Source: Hyparrhenia diplandra
Taxonomy: Eukaryota > Streptophyta > Magnoliopsida > Poales > Poaceae
NCBI GenBank assembly: GCA_015847255.1
Contig: JADLZK010011568.1
Span: 186,001-250,000 of the forward strand
Length of the DNA: 64,000 bases
Direction of reading: 5' to 3'
Every line of letters starts with the position of its first letter. Position 1 is the stretch's first letter. Positions 1 to 10,485 of this stretch are shown in pieces. Under the pieces are notes generated by a model. That model made no database searches and was not told where the DNA came from. It saw nothing but the letters and a program-made list of their open reading frames with translations. The position numbers were made by a program, and so were the translations under genes.

Positions 1-1097
1 GTCCTGTAAGGTGGACAATGCTGAGGCTTCATCATAAGTGAGATGCTTCTAAGGTTTCTGTTGTTGTGGGCAAGTGTAACCATGTCATTGTCAGTTACAC
101 CAAAAACATAGTAAAGGCAAAGGTTCTCTAATGCTTTGCACTTGGTCAAGAGACAACAAAGTCCTATTTCAGGCTCCGTTGAGATTCGCGCCAAAGTCAA
201 ATTTTTCAGACTATCACAAGAGAATTCATATTTGTCCTGGTTCTGTCCCCTGTTTGAACGATCAAGAGGACCATCTGCTTGTGGCAAATGATGGGACTGA
301 AACTCAAAGTTGTGGAGCTTCATCCATCCTGGACCAAACATTAGGAGGTCAAGCTGGCTGATCCTCTCACAGTTCTCTACTACAAGGTCTGTCAATGATC
401 CAACTCTTCCAAGGTACTCCAGCCACTCCATAGCACCAATTCTTTTAGAATAATCCATAGAACCAAATTGCTCGCAGTCACAGTAGATACGATCAAATTT
501 ATTAGCACCAACTTTCTTGCAGCAGATAAGGTGGACAGAAGATAGACTGATGCAACCAACAGTCACCAAGAATCTATCAGCACCAACTCTCTTGCAGCAG
601 ATAAGGTGCAGAGAAGATAGACTGATGCAACCAACAGCCACCAAGAAAAGCCCAAATGAAGTTATTGCAGGCAATGCGATCAATCTGAGTGACACCAACT
701 TCTTGAAGCGTGCTATAAAATCAAGCCCTGAGTCATTAATATATGAACAGGATTTTAAGGTGAGATCAGCCAGCGAGGGGCAACCAGATGAAAGCAATTG
801 GAGACCATAGTTGTCTAACTGCATCCCATTGCTTTGTGTCCAACCAGAGTAATTGAATTCCACTTTGCACAAATTGGGAAACCGGGAGCACAGTGATTCC
901 AAGGCTGGTGTCACAGGGAGAACTCCACAGCCAACATAAATAGAATCCCTTAACTCTGCCTCAACGGTATAGAGACGCTTGGATACGAGGGAAAGAGAAT
1001 TAAGATCACTTGTCCTGGTAAGCCTCTTGATGATCATTCCAAGTAGTTCCTCAGGGAGATCTTCCATTGAATCAGTCCTGGTATAGAGACGCTTCAT
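1..1097 (-). CDS. F-box/LRR protein, copy 1 (partial, C-terminus beyond window edge)
   Basis: An uninterrupted minus-strand reading frame runs from an ATG at 1097 to the window edge, about 365 codons. The N-terminus is MKRLYTRTDSMEDLPEELLG, an F-box (roughly residues 10-50) of the kind that docks SKP1 in an SCF ubiquitin ligase. It is followed by repeats of about 25 residues (xLxxLxLxxC, AMN1/FBL type) that would form the substrate-binding LRR. It is the paralogue of the copy at 6341-7944 but lacks that copy's frameshifts and 50-bp insertion. It also carries an extra 25-residue LRR unit encoded at 505-654. The leader lies upstream at about 1.1-2.0 kb and is shared by all copies. The substrate is unknown. 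F-box/LRR membership is confident; the role is inferred from the family. Confidence 0.8.
   Translation of the reverse strand, partial: MKRLYTRTDSMEDLPEELLGMIIKRLTRTSDLNSLSLVSKRLYTVEAELRDSIYVGCGVLPVTPALESLCSRFPNLCKVEFNYSGWTQSNGMQLDNYGLQLLSSGCPSLADLTLKSCSYINDSGLDFIARFKKLVSLRLIALPAITSFGLFLVAVGCISLSSLHLICCKRVGADRFLVTVGCISLSSVHLICCKKVGANKFDRIYCDCEQFGSMDYSKRIGAMEWLEYLGRVGSLTDLVVENCERISQLDLLMFGPGWMKLHNFEFQSHHLPQADGPLDRSNRGQNQDKYEFSCDSLKNLTLARISTEPEIGLCCLLTKCKALENLCLYYVFGVTDNDMVTLAHNNRNLRSISLMMKPQHCPPYR
505..654 (-). repeat. In-frame 75-bp tandem duplication of one LRR unit
   Basis: Two adjacent 75-bp units (505-579 and 580-654) are about 90% identical. On the minus strand each encodes a 25-residue repeat around CISLSSxHLICCK. 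The length is an exact multiple of three and equals one LRR, so the frame is kept. The paralogue at 7400-7440 has only one unit. Confidence 0.85.
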
Positions 1098-2045
1098 TGG
1101 CAACCTCAAGGTTCAATAGGTATTCACAGTGCTAGACTGAAATGAATCAGAAGAGAAAATTAGAATGAAGCATATGAAGATATGAAACTATAGCAGTCCA
1201 GTTAATCAAGACGCTCATATATATATAGTGATATTTCATCTCAAAATAAAGCATCTTTCATCCAAAAGCATACATATGAATCCTAAAGGTACTTTTACAT
1301 CTATTAACAATCCGTCCTGAGCAACTTCCCATTGCTATTATTGATTTGCAAATGACACTTTTCATGTTACTGTTCCCCAGGATAGTAATAACAGAGTAAG
1401 AATGTATCATGTATGGCACATCGTCATATCTATCCTCATAAGAAGAAAAAATTCAGGCCCCCATAATCGCTGAGTAAGCAGATACTAGTACGACATAATT
1501 AACAACTACACCAAACCAGCGAAGCCTCAGCTTTCTAGAAAATTTTTATCCTACTCTATGTTCTGATTTCATTCACAGAAACAAATCTCAAACAATCAAT
1601 AAATCTCACACACAAATTTGTAGCCAGTGCTCATTGCTCTATCGAAACCCTAACTAACTAAATATATAAAGATTTGGGAGGTTTAGGAAGGTCTAGTGCT
1701 CACCACACACGCGCGGTTCGAGGTCCGGAGCACCCAGTCGCCGGCCAGCGGGCGTGCCTGGCGCGGCACCGGCGGATTCCTCACAGACCTGGCGGAGCCG
1801 GCAGGGATGAGGTGCGGCCGCGGCCGTGTCGGGGTCAGATGGAGGCTGCTGCTGCTGAGACACGATCGAGAGCAGATGTGCAACAAACAGGGCAAATTTT
1901 CGTGGGCCTGCTCGCTACTACTTATTAAATTTTGGGCTTGATTACAGGCCCACAAAATCAGGCCGCCACAGACTCGGTGTGGGACCTTCATGAATGAAGG
2001 ATCAGAATACCAGAAGAAATTAGGATATGTATATGGGGCCTTCAT
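1098..2045 (-). promoter_or_regulatory. Leader/promoter region of F-box/LRR copy 1
   Basis: This block upstream of the copy 1 ATG is repeated upstream of copy 3 (7945-8945) and as an orphan at 2690-3245. It has an AT-rich part (1100-1690, probable leader intron) and a GC-rich part (1690-1900, probable 5' UTR exon and core promoter). A conserved flank contains CCACAGACTCGGTGTGGGAC at about 1965. Short ORFs here are not conserved between copies, so I treat it as non-coding. The transcription start is not located. Confidence 0.5.
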
Positions 2046-2689
2046 GTAGGATAAAAAAATAGGATATATATGATTGTTTCGAGTAGGTAGGATTGTAGTA
2101 TCATAAGAATTCTAAGATAATAAGGATCAGGATACTGATAACCGTGAGCTAGACCAGTAAAGTTCTTGAATTATCAGATATCAAATGAGTTGATGTAATG
2201 CATAATTATTTTAGATGGACGATGTTTTGTTTTTGTAATCACAGTATCTTCCCGTTTTTCAAATTGTAGTTCACTTTTGCTTTTCTAGATTCATTTCTTT
2301 TACTATGTATCTAGACATAGTGTATAACTAGGTGCATAAAGAAAATCAATGTATTCAGAAGCCCAAAGTGAACTACAATTTGGAACGGAGGAAGTAGTTT
2401 ATAAGGCCTATAATGTTTATCGAGAGGGCTCTTTGTCAACAAATGTGCAATGATATATCTTACTTCCTGATTGGACTTGGAAATTCATATTCTGACCGCA
2501 TGCCTTCTTTTGCAGGAATGAAATTATCAAAAGCACAACATTTTACCTTCTTTTCTTGGCGTTTCTCAAGAATTGGCCAAGGAACAGAAGACATCACGAG
2601 GTTATATACTGAGCTCTTTTGCTGGTCTTGTTCAACCAAATCAGCATGAGCTACACACCATGCTACTGTGCTTCCTAACCAAACCAGCG
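2046..2689. repeat. Duplicated spacer, copy 1
   Basis: The sequence from about 2050 (TATGATTGTTTCGAGTAGG) to about 2660 recurs with small indels at 4585-4960. It includes the shared segments TGTTTATCGAGAGGGCTCTT and CATATTCTGACCGCATGCC. No gene is seen. The site near 2050-2070 is the empty counterpart of the insertion at 3247-4584. Confidence 0.7.
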
Positions 2690-3245
2690 ATGCCTGAGCT
2701 TTCTAGAAAATTTTTATCCTACTCTATGTTCTGATTTCATTCACAGAAACAAATCTCAAACAAACAACTAGTTTATAGCCAGTGCTCACTGCCCTATCCA
2801 AACCCTAACTAATAACCAACTATAAAAAGATTTGGGAGGTTTAGGAAGGTCTAGTGCTCACCACACACGCGCGGGTCGAGGCCCGGAGCACCCAGCCGCC
2901 GGCCAGCGGGCGTGCCTGGCGCGGCACCGGCGCCAATGGGGTGCGGCCGGCCGTGGCGGGGTCGCCGAACACGGGATGGATGCCGGTCGCTCCCTCGCGT
3001 CGCGTCGGGGTTCAGATGGAGGCGGCTGCTGCTGAGACACGATCGAGAGAAGATGCGCAACAGACAGGGCAAATTTTAGATGGCCTACTCGCTACTACTT
3101 ATTAAATTTTGGGCTTGATTTCAGGCCCACAAAATCAGGCTGCCACAGACTCGGTGTGGGACCTTCATGACTGAAGGATCCGAATAGAATACCAGAAGAA
3201 ATTAGGATATGTATGGGACCTTCATGTAGGATAAGAAATTAGGAT
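2690..3245 (-). promoter_or_regulatory. Orphan duplicate of the F-box/LRR leader (copy 2)
   Basis: Close duplicate of 1500-2045 and 8390-8945, including the CTTTCTAGAAAATTTTTATC stretch, the CCCTAACTAA stretch and the GC-rich block. No F-box coding sequence follows it on the minus strand; transcription from it would run into the 2.0-2.7 kb spacer. It is therefore a promoter/leader copy separated from its gene. Confidence 0.6.
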
Positions 3246-4584
3246 AGACTAAGAAACACGTGCGTTACGCGAAACGGGAGAATAAAGTTATTAAACATTT
3301 AACATATTTGCTTCAATTTGTTGCACAACTGCAGTAGCTTATTTTACATACGTGTTTTTTAAGTGGTCGACAATGTTTACATATCTATTTTTATACATAT
3401 AAAATTTAGAAACTACACTTTGTCATGACCATGGCATCTATTATAAGTTAATATTGGGTAATAAGATGAATGTCCTATTGATTTGTATACTCTATACATC
3501 GACATATGAAATCTCAGTGCAATACGATCTGACGTAATATAATGACATGTACACATGCAAATTATTTAACAACTACTACTTTTTAATCTCTCCAAAATCT
3601 CCAATACTGAAACTCTGCAATGCTCCATCCGGATTCTAGCCCTCATTTCCGTCTGCACTCCAACCGAAGTCTCACAGTTTAGCCTCCCTATTTTCTCCCA
3701 CCTATATTTTATACATAACTTGTAACTACCAAGTCCAGCATTATATATGTAAAGCGTTTAAGTATTATTGAATGGTTATTCGTACAACATTATATCACTA
3801 CCAAGTCCAGCATTATATAACTTTTATCAATCATGTATTAGTCAATTTCATCAGTCATTTGCACACACAATTTAACAATCACACGGGTACGTGATTGTGT
3901 TTACAGAGTTCCATAATCCACAACACCTATTAAATAAATCCAAAAAATGGCCTAATAAACACATACAACACATGAACGGGCAAGCCGCAAGCTGCCGCAA
4001 GCTGCAGCGGGTCGTTCTTCAGTCACCTATTAATAAACAGATAAAAAACGGGAGCAGGAGGCCGCTCCGGCAGGCCTGCAAGTTGCGAGCTCCAGCAGGG
4101 CGAACAGGAGCAGCAGGGGGCCGACCTCCGCATGGTCGCAGCGGCGGCCAAGGCTCGACGCCGATGTCGCCCACGCTGCCGTCCACGGCCCCGGTTCCGC
4201 GTTCGAGCCATGGAGATTGGAGAGATAGGGGCCGGGAAAGGGGTCGAGCTGGTGATCGGAGGACGCGGCTGGGTTCAGGGAAACGCAGAGCAGGTTTGTG
4301 GAGCTGCCTCCGCTCGTCATCCTTGGCCATGGAGCGGCCCCGCGAGCGGCGGGCGGGCCACGCACGCGCGAGCGTCGGAACGGTTGGATATCTGATAGGA
4401 ATATGTGTTAGACGGTCACACGGATAGATGGCCGACAGAAAATTTATACTTGTCAGAGGCGGACAGAAATCGGCTTTAGGCCTTTAGGCCCATGGAGAAC
4501 CTGGCTTTAGGCCCATGAAAGAAGGCAGGCAGAAAAAGGGGTAGAGGCAGAAATTTTCTCTCTTTATTAGTAGGTAGGTATAGA
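3246..4584. mobile_element. Insertion of about 1.34 kb, possibly Helitron-like
   Basis: Aligning 2040-2100 with 3220-4610 shows this block inserted in copy 2 between AGGATA and TAGATATGATTG; the equivalent site near 2055 is uninterrupted. The left end carries a short inverted motif (GCGTTACGC) near the boundary and the right end reads TTATTAGTAGGTAGGTATA. Insertion at an A/T junction without a clear target duplication would suit a Helitron, but the exact 3' CTRR end is not seen. The interior has a GC-rich block (3990-4430) with overlapping ORFs on both strands that match nothing I recognise, perhaps a captured exon. Confidence 0.5.
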
Positions 4585-4960
4585 TATGATTGTTTTGACT
4601 AGGTAGGATTGTAGTATCATAAGAATTCTAAGGTAAGGATCAAGATAATGATAACCGTGAGCTAGACCAACAAAGTTCTTGAATTATCAGATATATATCA
4701 AATGAGTTGATGTAATCTATAATTATTTTAGATGGACAATGTTTTGTTTCTGTAATCACAAGTAGGCCTGTCATGTTTATCGAGAGGGCTCTTTGTCGAC
4801 AAAAGTGCAATGATATATCTTACTTCCTGATTGGAGTGGGAAATTCATATTCTGACCGCATGCCTTCTCTTGCAGGAGTGAAGACATCACGAGGTTATAT
4901 ATTGAGCTCTTTTGTGGTCTTGTTCAACAAAAACAGCATGAAGCTACACACCATGCTACG
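4585..4960. repeat. Duplicated spacer, copy 2
   Basis: Matches 2060-2660 with about 90% identity over shared parts. A segment of roughly 250 bp present in the first copy (about 2245-2400 and 2515-2600) is missing here. ORFs across it are not conserved between copies. Confidence 0.7.
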
Positions 4961-5551
4961 GTGCTTCCTAACCAACCTGGAATCTGAAAATGTGAAGCTA
5001 TCTCGGTCCGTAGTCCAGTTGCATATACTATGGCAGCATGCTACATCCCAGTTTGGTTTGTTGGACAAGGTGCCACACACGTCTGCCATCCTCTTCCACA
5101 CAGACTTAATTCTATGAAAAGAAAATCCATGAAGAAATGCCAGCTAGTCACTTAGATCATGGCAAATCTTTCTCTGAAAGAAGGTATCTGATTCAGCAAG
5201 CATCAGAGACTGCTACCATCATAGCAGCAACACTGATCAACCTTGAGACAACACCAATCACTAGTGCTAGATCAACGCATTAACACCATTTCTCCAGTTG
5301 AGAAACAACATGACATGTATGTTGACAAGAAAGCAACAAAACATGTCTAGCAGCAGAGGACCTCGTAAGCCCTTACAACCTAAGAATGATCCATCGCTTC
5401 CATTCGTGTACAATTAATAACTGGAGAAAAGAATTCCTATGCTTCGACCGCATCCACATGGTGTTTAGGCCTACGTTTCAACCACATATGAGATAGTTTA
5501 CATTACATCAACTTGACGGACCTGCACCTTTTTTTTTTTTCCCCTTGATCA
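4961..5551. other. Intergenic, no gene seen
   Basis: AT-rich single-copy-looking sequence with a T13 run near 5530. I see no supported gene or transposon end. Confidence 0.5.
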
Positions 5552-5648
5552 TGTGCTGGACACCACTTCTGCTTTCTTCTCAAGGCTAGAACCCAGCAGC
5601 TTCTCGATCTCGGCAAAGAAATCGCTCACTGTGCGATCTCCTTGAACC
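5552..5648 (-). other. Possible terminal exon on the minus strand
   Basis: After a splice-acceptor-like TAATTTAG, the minus strand is open for 31 codons to TGA. It reads VQGDRTVSDFFAEIEKLL and then a charged tail, an amphipathic pattern that looks coding. It could be a last exon or 3' UTR of the F-box/LRR gene at 6341-7944 or belong to another transcript. The phase does not join cleanly to the stop at 6341. Low confidence. Confidence 0.25.
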
Positions 5649-6340
5649 TAAATTATTCAAAACAGTAACGAAATAAAGGATTGAAAGTTAGTACACAAAC
5701 ATGCATCCAAGAAAGGTAAGCGATTGCTTGATTGCATAGATAGCCAGATAGGTGACGGATAAACCATGATTATTGAACAATATAATTGAGCATCACAGGC
5801 ACTGAGGAAGATACTAATAAACAAGTTGTATGTTATCATGCCTATATAATTAGACACTACTGAATAAATATACTCAACGGACTGATTCTACCACAGTTTA
5901 TCAATTTATCTATTCTCTATTCTGTTCGACCAAAATATTAGGACTTATTAAGGACGAAGAGAAATAACTACAGTTCCCTCAATAAACACCAAGATTGTAA
6001 TTGAAATTAGTGCCTCCATATTTAGCAAACCATGCAATTTAACCAAGCACCAAATTAAGTTACCATGACACAATTAACTTTCCCTAATCAATGGATGCCT
6101 CATGTCCTAATATTTGGCTATTAAGACATATGATAAACATTCTTTTAAGGTGGCTGAAAGACATAAGAAACATAATCTACTAGTTGCAGCAAACATCACG
6201 GGTCACTTATTAATGGCTACCACTCTACCAGGTACCAGTAAAGCTCATGATTACACGCTAAGATAACACGCAGCAGTGAAAAGATGAATGTCACACAGGT
6301 TGAAAAATATAACACAACCGAACAGAGGGGGAGGACCTTA
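5649..6340. other. Intron or intergenic, no gene seen
   Basis: AT-rich sequence between the F-box/LRR stop and the possible terminal exon. No recognised element. Confidence 0.4.
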
Positions 6341-7944
6341 CTAATACGTTTTCCTTCCATACACACACCGCTCCACCCACTCATCGAAGTCAGGGCAATC
6401 ATCATCTGTGTAGCGAACTGATTTAGCAGCCCCCTGCACAGCTCTTGAAGAAATACGAGAACACTTTTCAATAACCAGAGACTCTAGCTTCAAAGCACGA
6501 ACAACGTCACCCAATCCATCATCAGTCAAACTACCACAAAACCCTAGTGTGAGATTAATCAAACATGGGCTACATGCAAGGAGGCGCAACCCAGCATCTG
6601 TTATCGCAATGCAGCCAACAAGCTTCAGTGACTCCAGGAATTGTGCACGTGAGAGGGCCTTCATCCCCTCATTATCAAAGATGTGGGCATTACCAAGTGT
6701 CGGATCGCGAATTGGGCAAGACTGAATGAGCATCACAAGACCCTCCTGTGTGAAACCTATTTTGGGCCAATCAGGATCACATCCAAAAAATGTGAGCTCA
6801 AAAGACTGAAGCATAGGACAGCTGAGGGCTAGGGCCTTAAGGGTGTCATCAGTCATTGATGTCCTGTAAACATAACCTTCACAATGCTGAGGATGCATCA
6901 TAAGTGAAATCCTTCTAAGGTTTCTATTGTTGTGGGCAAGTGTAACCATGTCATTGTCAGTTACACCAAGAACATAGTAAAGGCAAAGGTTCTCTAATGC
7001 TTTGCACTTGGTTAGGAGACAACAAAGTCCTATTTCGGGCTCCGTTGAGATCCGTGCCAAAGTCAAATCCTTCAAACTACCACAGGAGAATTCATATTTG
7101 TTGTGCTGGTTCTGTCCCCTGTTTGAAAGATCACGAGGACCATGCACTATTGGCAAATGACAGGACTGAAACTCAAAGTTCTGGAGCTGCATCCATCCTG
7201 GACCAAACATTAGGAGGTCAAGCTGGCTGATACCCTCGCAGTTCTCTACTACAAGGTCTGTCAATGATCCAACTCTTCCAAGGTACTCCAGCCACTCCAT
7301 ATCACCAATTTTTTTAGAATTATTCATAGCACCAAATTGCTTGCAGTCGCAGTAGAGATCATAAGCATTAAATTTCTTAGCACCAACTTTCTTGCAGCAG
7401 ATAAGGTGGAGAGAAATAGACTGATGCAACCAACAGCCACCAAGAAAAGCCCATATGAAGTTACTGCAGATAATGTGATCAATCTGAGTGACACCAACTT
7501 CTTGAAGCGTGCTATAAAATCAAGGCCTGAGTCATCAATACATGAACATGAGTTTAAGGTGAGATCAGCCAGCGAGGGGCAGCCAGATGAAAGCAATTGG
7601 AGGCCATAGTTGTCTAACTGCATCCCATTGTTTTGTGTCCAACCAAAGTAATTGAATTGTTTTTTCGAGATCACGCCCTTCGGGCGTTTTTCACAGAGTA
7701 ATTGAATTCCACTTTGCATAAATTGGGAAACGGGAGCACAGCGATTCCAAGGCGGTGTCACAGGGAGAACTCCACAGCCAACATAAATAGAATCCCTTAA
7801 CTCTGCCTCAATGGTATAGAGACGCTTGCATACGAGGGAAAGAGAATTAAGATCACTTGTCCTGGTAAGCCTCTTGATGATCATTCCAAGCAGTTCCTCA
7901 GGGAGATCTTCCATTGAATCAATACTGGTATAGAGGCGCTTCAT
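6341..7944 (-). pseudogene. F-box/LRR protein, copy 3 (full length, frameshifted)
   Basis: Minus strand, from ATG at 7944 to TAG at 6341-6343, about 530 codons. The F-box (MEDLPEELLGMIIKRLTRTS) is followed by about 15 AMN1-type LRRs and an acidic end (DDDCPDFDEWVERCVYGRKTY). Compared with copy 1 it has two one-base deletions near 7732 and 7753. A 50-bp insertion at 7659-7708 brings the net change to +48, so the frame is regained but about 25 residues are scrambled. A further one-base deletion near 7415-7420 splits the gene into two ORFs. It is therefore either a recent pseudogene or a gene with a consensus error at the last site. If functional it would be an SCF substrate receptor. Its leader is at 7945-8945. 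Confidence 0.75.
7647..7708. mobile_element. 50-bp insertion with 12-bp direct repeats and a hairpin
   Basis: AGTAATTGAATT occurs at 7647-7658 and 7697-7708. Between them lie 38 bp with a T6 run and the stem-loop CGCCC-TTC-GGGCG. Copy 1 has a single AGTAATTGAATT and no insert (850-862). Read on the minus strand, the insert ends in A6 next to the repeat, as expected for a 5'-truncated non-LTR retroposition with target duplication. Confidence 0.6.
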
Positions 7945-8945
7945 TGGCAACCTCAAGGGTATATTCAGAGTGCTAGACTGAAATGAATCAGAAGAAAATC
8001 AGAATGAAGCATATGAAGACAATGAAGCATATGAAGATAATGAAATCGTAGCAGACCAGTTAATCAAGATGGGCATATATACAGTGATATTTCATCTCAA
8101 AATAAAGCATCCTTCATCCAAAAGCAAACATATGAATCCTGAAGGTACTTTTACATCTATTAATAATCTGTCCTAATCAACTTCCCATTGCTATTATTGA
8201 CTTATACATGACAGTTTTCATTTCCTCTTCCCCAGGATAATAATGAGAGAGTGGAATGTATCATGATGCCACATTTTCAAAAGAAGAAAAAAACTTCAGG
8301 CAGCACCCTACTTATATAAGTACTTATTAAAGCCCATAATCAATGAGTAAACAGATACTAGAACGACATAATTAACAACTACAGCAAACCAACGACTTAG
8401 CTTGCATAACACGAAATTTTACCCTATTCTATGTTCTGATTTTATTCACAGAAACAAATCTCAAACAAACAATAAATCTCACGCACAATTTATAGCCAGT
8501 GCTCACTGCCCTATCTAAACCCTAACTAACCAAATAATGATTTGGGAGATTTGGGAAGATCTAGTGCTCACCACACGCGCGCGGTTCGAGGCCCGGAGCA
8601 CCCAGCGGCCGGCATCGGCGGCCAGCGACGTGTAGCTTGCGGGCGAGCCTGGCGTGGCATCGGCGGACTCCTCACGGACCTGGCGGAGCAGGCAGGGGAT
8701 GGGGCGGGCGTGCCTGGCAGCCAATGGGGTACGGCCGGCGGTGGCGGGGTCGCCGAATACGGGATGGATGCCGGTCGCTCGCTCGCTCGCTCGCGGCCTC
8801 GCCCCTCGCGCGGCGCCGCCTGCTGCCTCACGTCGGGGTCGGGAGTAGAACTCAGATTTCCGGCGGCTGCTGAGACACGATCGAAACAGGGTAACAAACG
8901 AAACAGGGCAAATTTTATTTTCATGGGCCTGCTCGCTACTACTTT
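7945..8945 (-). promoter_or_regulatory. Leader/promoter region of F-box/LRR copy 3
   Basis: Third copy of the leader block: probable leader intron 7970-8540 and GC-rich 5' UTR/core promoter 8560-8930. It differs from copies 1 and 2 by small insertions, including short GCTCGCTCGCTCG repeats near 8777. No conserved ORF. Confidence 0.5.
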
Positions 8946-10310
8946 AGGCCTCGTTCAGTTGTCTGGGCTGCGAAACAGGCCTGTTTCCATTCCTGGGCCT
9001 GGAATTGAAATCTATAAAAGACTATAGTTTTACGTAGAACCTCAGATTTCCATCCCCCTCACAGAATACTGTTCTGGCAACAGTCAACACAAGCTCCCGC
9101 ACTACCCACCAGTACCGCCCCGTTTCTCTTCGCCACGTACACACGCTCTACAAACGCCTACACCCAACGCTTCACCTTTCACCACATCGGTTCTTCCGCC
9201 TACCGCGCGCCGCGCTTCCGGCTGCCGCGCGCCGTTCCCCGGCCTCTTCCCTCCCTCTCCGCCGGCGTCGCCGCCGACTGCCGCGCGCCACAACCTCTTC
9301 CCGACTTCCGCTGCCCCCTAACTCTGCCCCGCCGACGCCGCTCCCGCCGCCCGCCGAGCGGCGCCTCCACCGTCGACCACCGCTACCGGCCAGCCCGCCC
9401 ACCCGGTTGGCATCGCCCGGTGCCGCAGCCGGCGCCTCCACCGCCGTTCGCCGCTACGAGACGCCCCACCCACCAGGTATCCGCCCGTTACGTCCACCAT
9501 CCATATCCCCAATCAGTCTGCAGATTCTCGAATCTATAGAAAGTCTATAGTTTTCAAGTACCGTTGATGTGTTCCCGTTCCTATTCAATCAGTTTCCAGG
9601 TTTACAGAAACGGCGGCCACGGCATCCCTATTACTGCCTGCTACAATTCACGCAGGCCTATTCACAGGTAGTGCATCAATGCTTGAAAAAAAAAAAATAC
9701 ATTAATCACCATCACTGCATATGTGTGATCTCTGTTCACTATGTGAGCCTCAAACATTGACCTCTTGACCTATATATATCTCTAAGGGATTCGAAAATGC
9801 ATATATGGCCATAGTACATAGTGCTTAGGAAGTAATCTAAATGTTCCTTTGTATTCCTCTACCAAAGATTAACATCTGGGCTTCTGTGTGACTGCTGACA
9901 GTTATATTGCTCCCTCAAGCACAATGAAAATGCCATAGAAAGGATAAGCATATTAGGCCTCCTTATTGTGCCATTTCAAACCACTTCAAGGTTTGCACAT
10001 ATTCTACTTGGGGCTATATGATCACTTCATTTGGTATATAATGGCAACAATGCTCTGCACAATGCCTCTACAGTTTTATCTCTGTGTAAGGCAAAAAACA
10101 TCTATCTTCATAGGAGTTGCTCAGTAGGTAACCACAATTTCATACTTCCTCCTCTAAGTTTTCCATAATAAAATTGATGAATCTCAGCTTACAAATAATT
10201 ACAGCTCCTCTTCAGATTTTGATCTGCTACGTTATTTGATCTTTCTTGTACAATGCTAAGATTTGTGATAATTGCCATTATGTATATTAACACACGCCTT
10301 TTCTTTTCTC
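8946..10310. other. Spacer with a GC-rich block, no supported gene
   Basis: Begins with a Tourist-like terminus (GGCCTCGTTCAGTTGTCTGG) without a matching partner. 9100-9500 is a proline/arginine-codon-rich GC block open in several frames, resembling a 5' UTR or low-complexity sequence. 9560-10310 is AT-rich with nothing recognised. Confidence 0.4.
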
Positions 10311-10485
10311 AGTTCGTATTAATCCTTCAAGAGGGGTGCTTCTGTATGGTCCTCCAGGTACTCACACGACCATGCTTGCCAAAACAGTCGCACATCATAC
10401 CACTGCTGCTTTTATCAGAGTTGTTAGTTCAGAGTCTGTACAGCAGTACTTGGGTGACATACAGTCCAAACATGAATTCCTTTTG
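10311..10485 (+). pseudogene. RPT3-like: One-exon relic of 26S proteasome ATPase RPT3
   Basis: After a splice acceptor (TTTTCTTTTCTCAG at about 10297-10310), the plus strand reads RINPSRGVLLYGPPGTHTT and then MLAKTVAHHTTAAFIRVVSS. This matches the Walker A exon of RPT3, subunit 6B of the 19S regulatory particle, which unfolds substrates by ATP hydrolysis. The Walker A lysine is lost (GPPGTGKT has become GPPGTHTT). The match stops after about 50 residues (QQYLGDIQ) and a stop follows. No other RPT3 exon is seen nearby. Retention of the acceptor argues for a genomic or captured fragment, not a processed copy. Confidence 0.75.

Noticed and set aside
131..810. Plus-strand ORFs over F-box/LRR copy 1 and again at 6997-7609
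   Set aside because: Antisense shadows of the minus-strand LRR coding sequence.
4019..4427. Overlapping ORFs (up to 178 codons) inside the 1.34-kb insertion
   Set aside because: Open on both strands with no recognisable domain; kept only as possible captured GC-rich sequence.
8944..8970. GGCCTCGTTCAGTTGTCTGG as a Tourist MITE end
   Set aside because: No inverse partner and no TAA duplication found within 1 kb.
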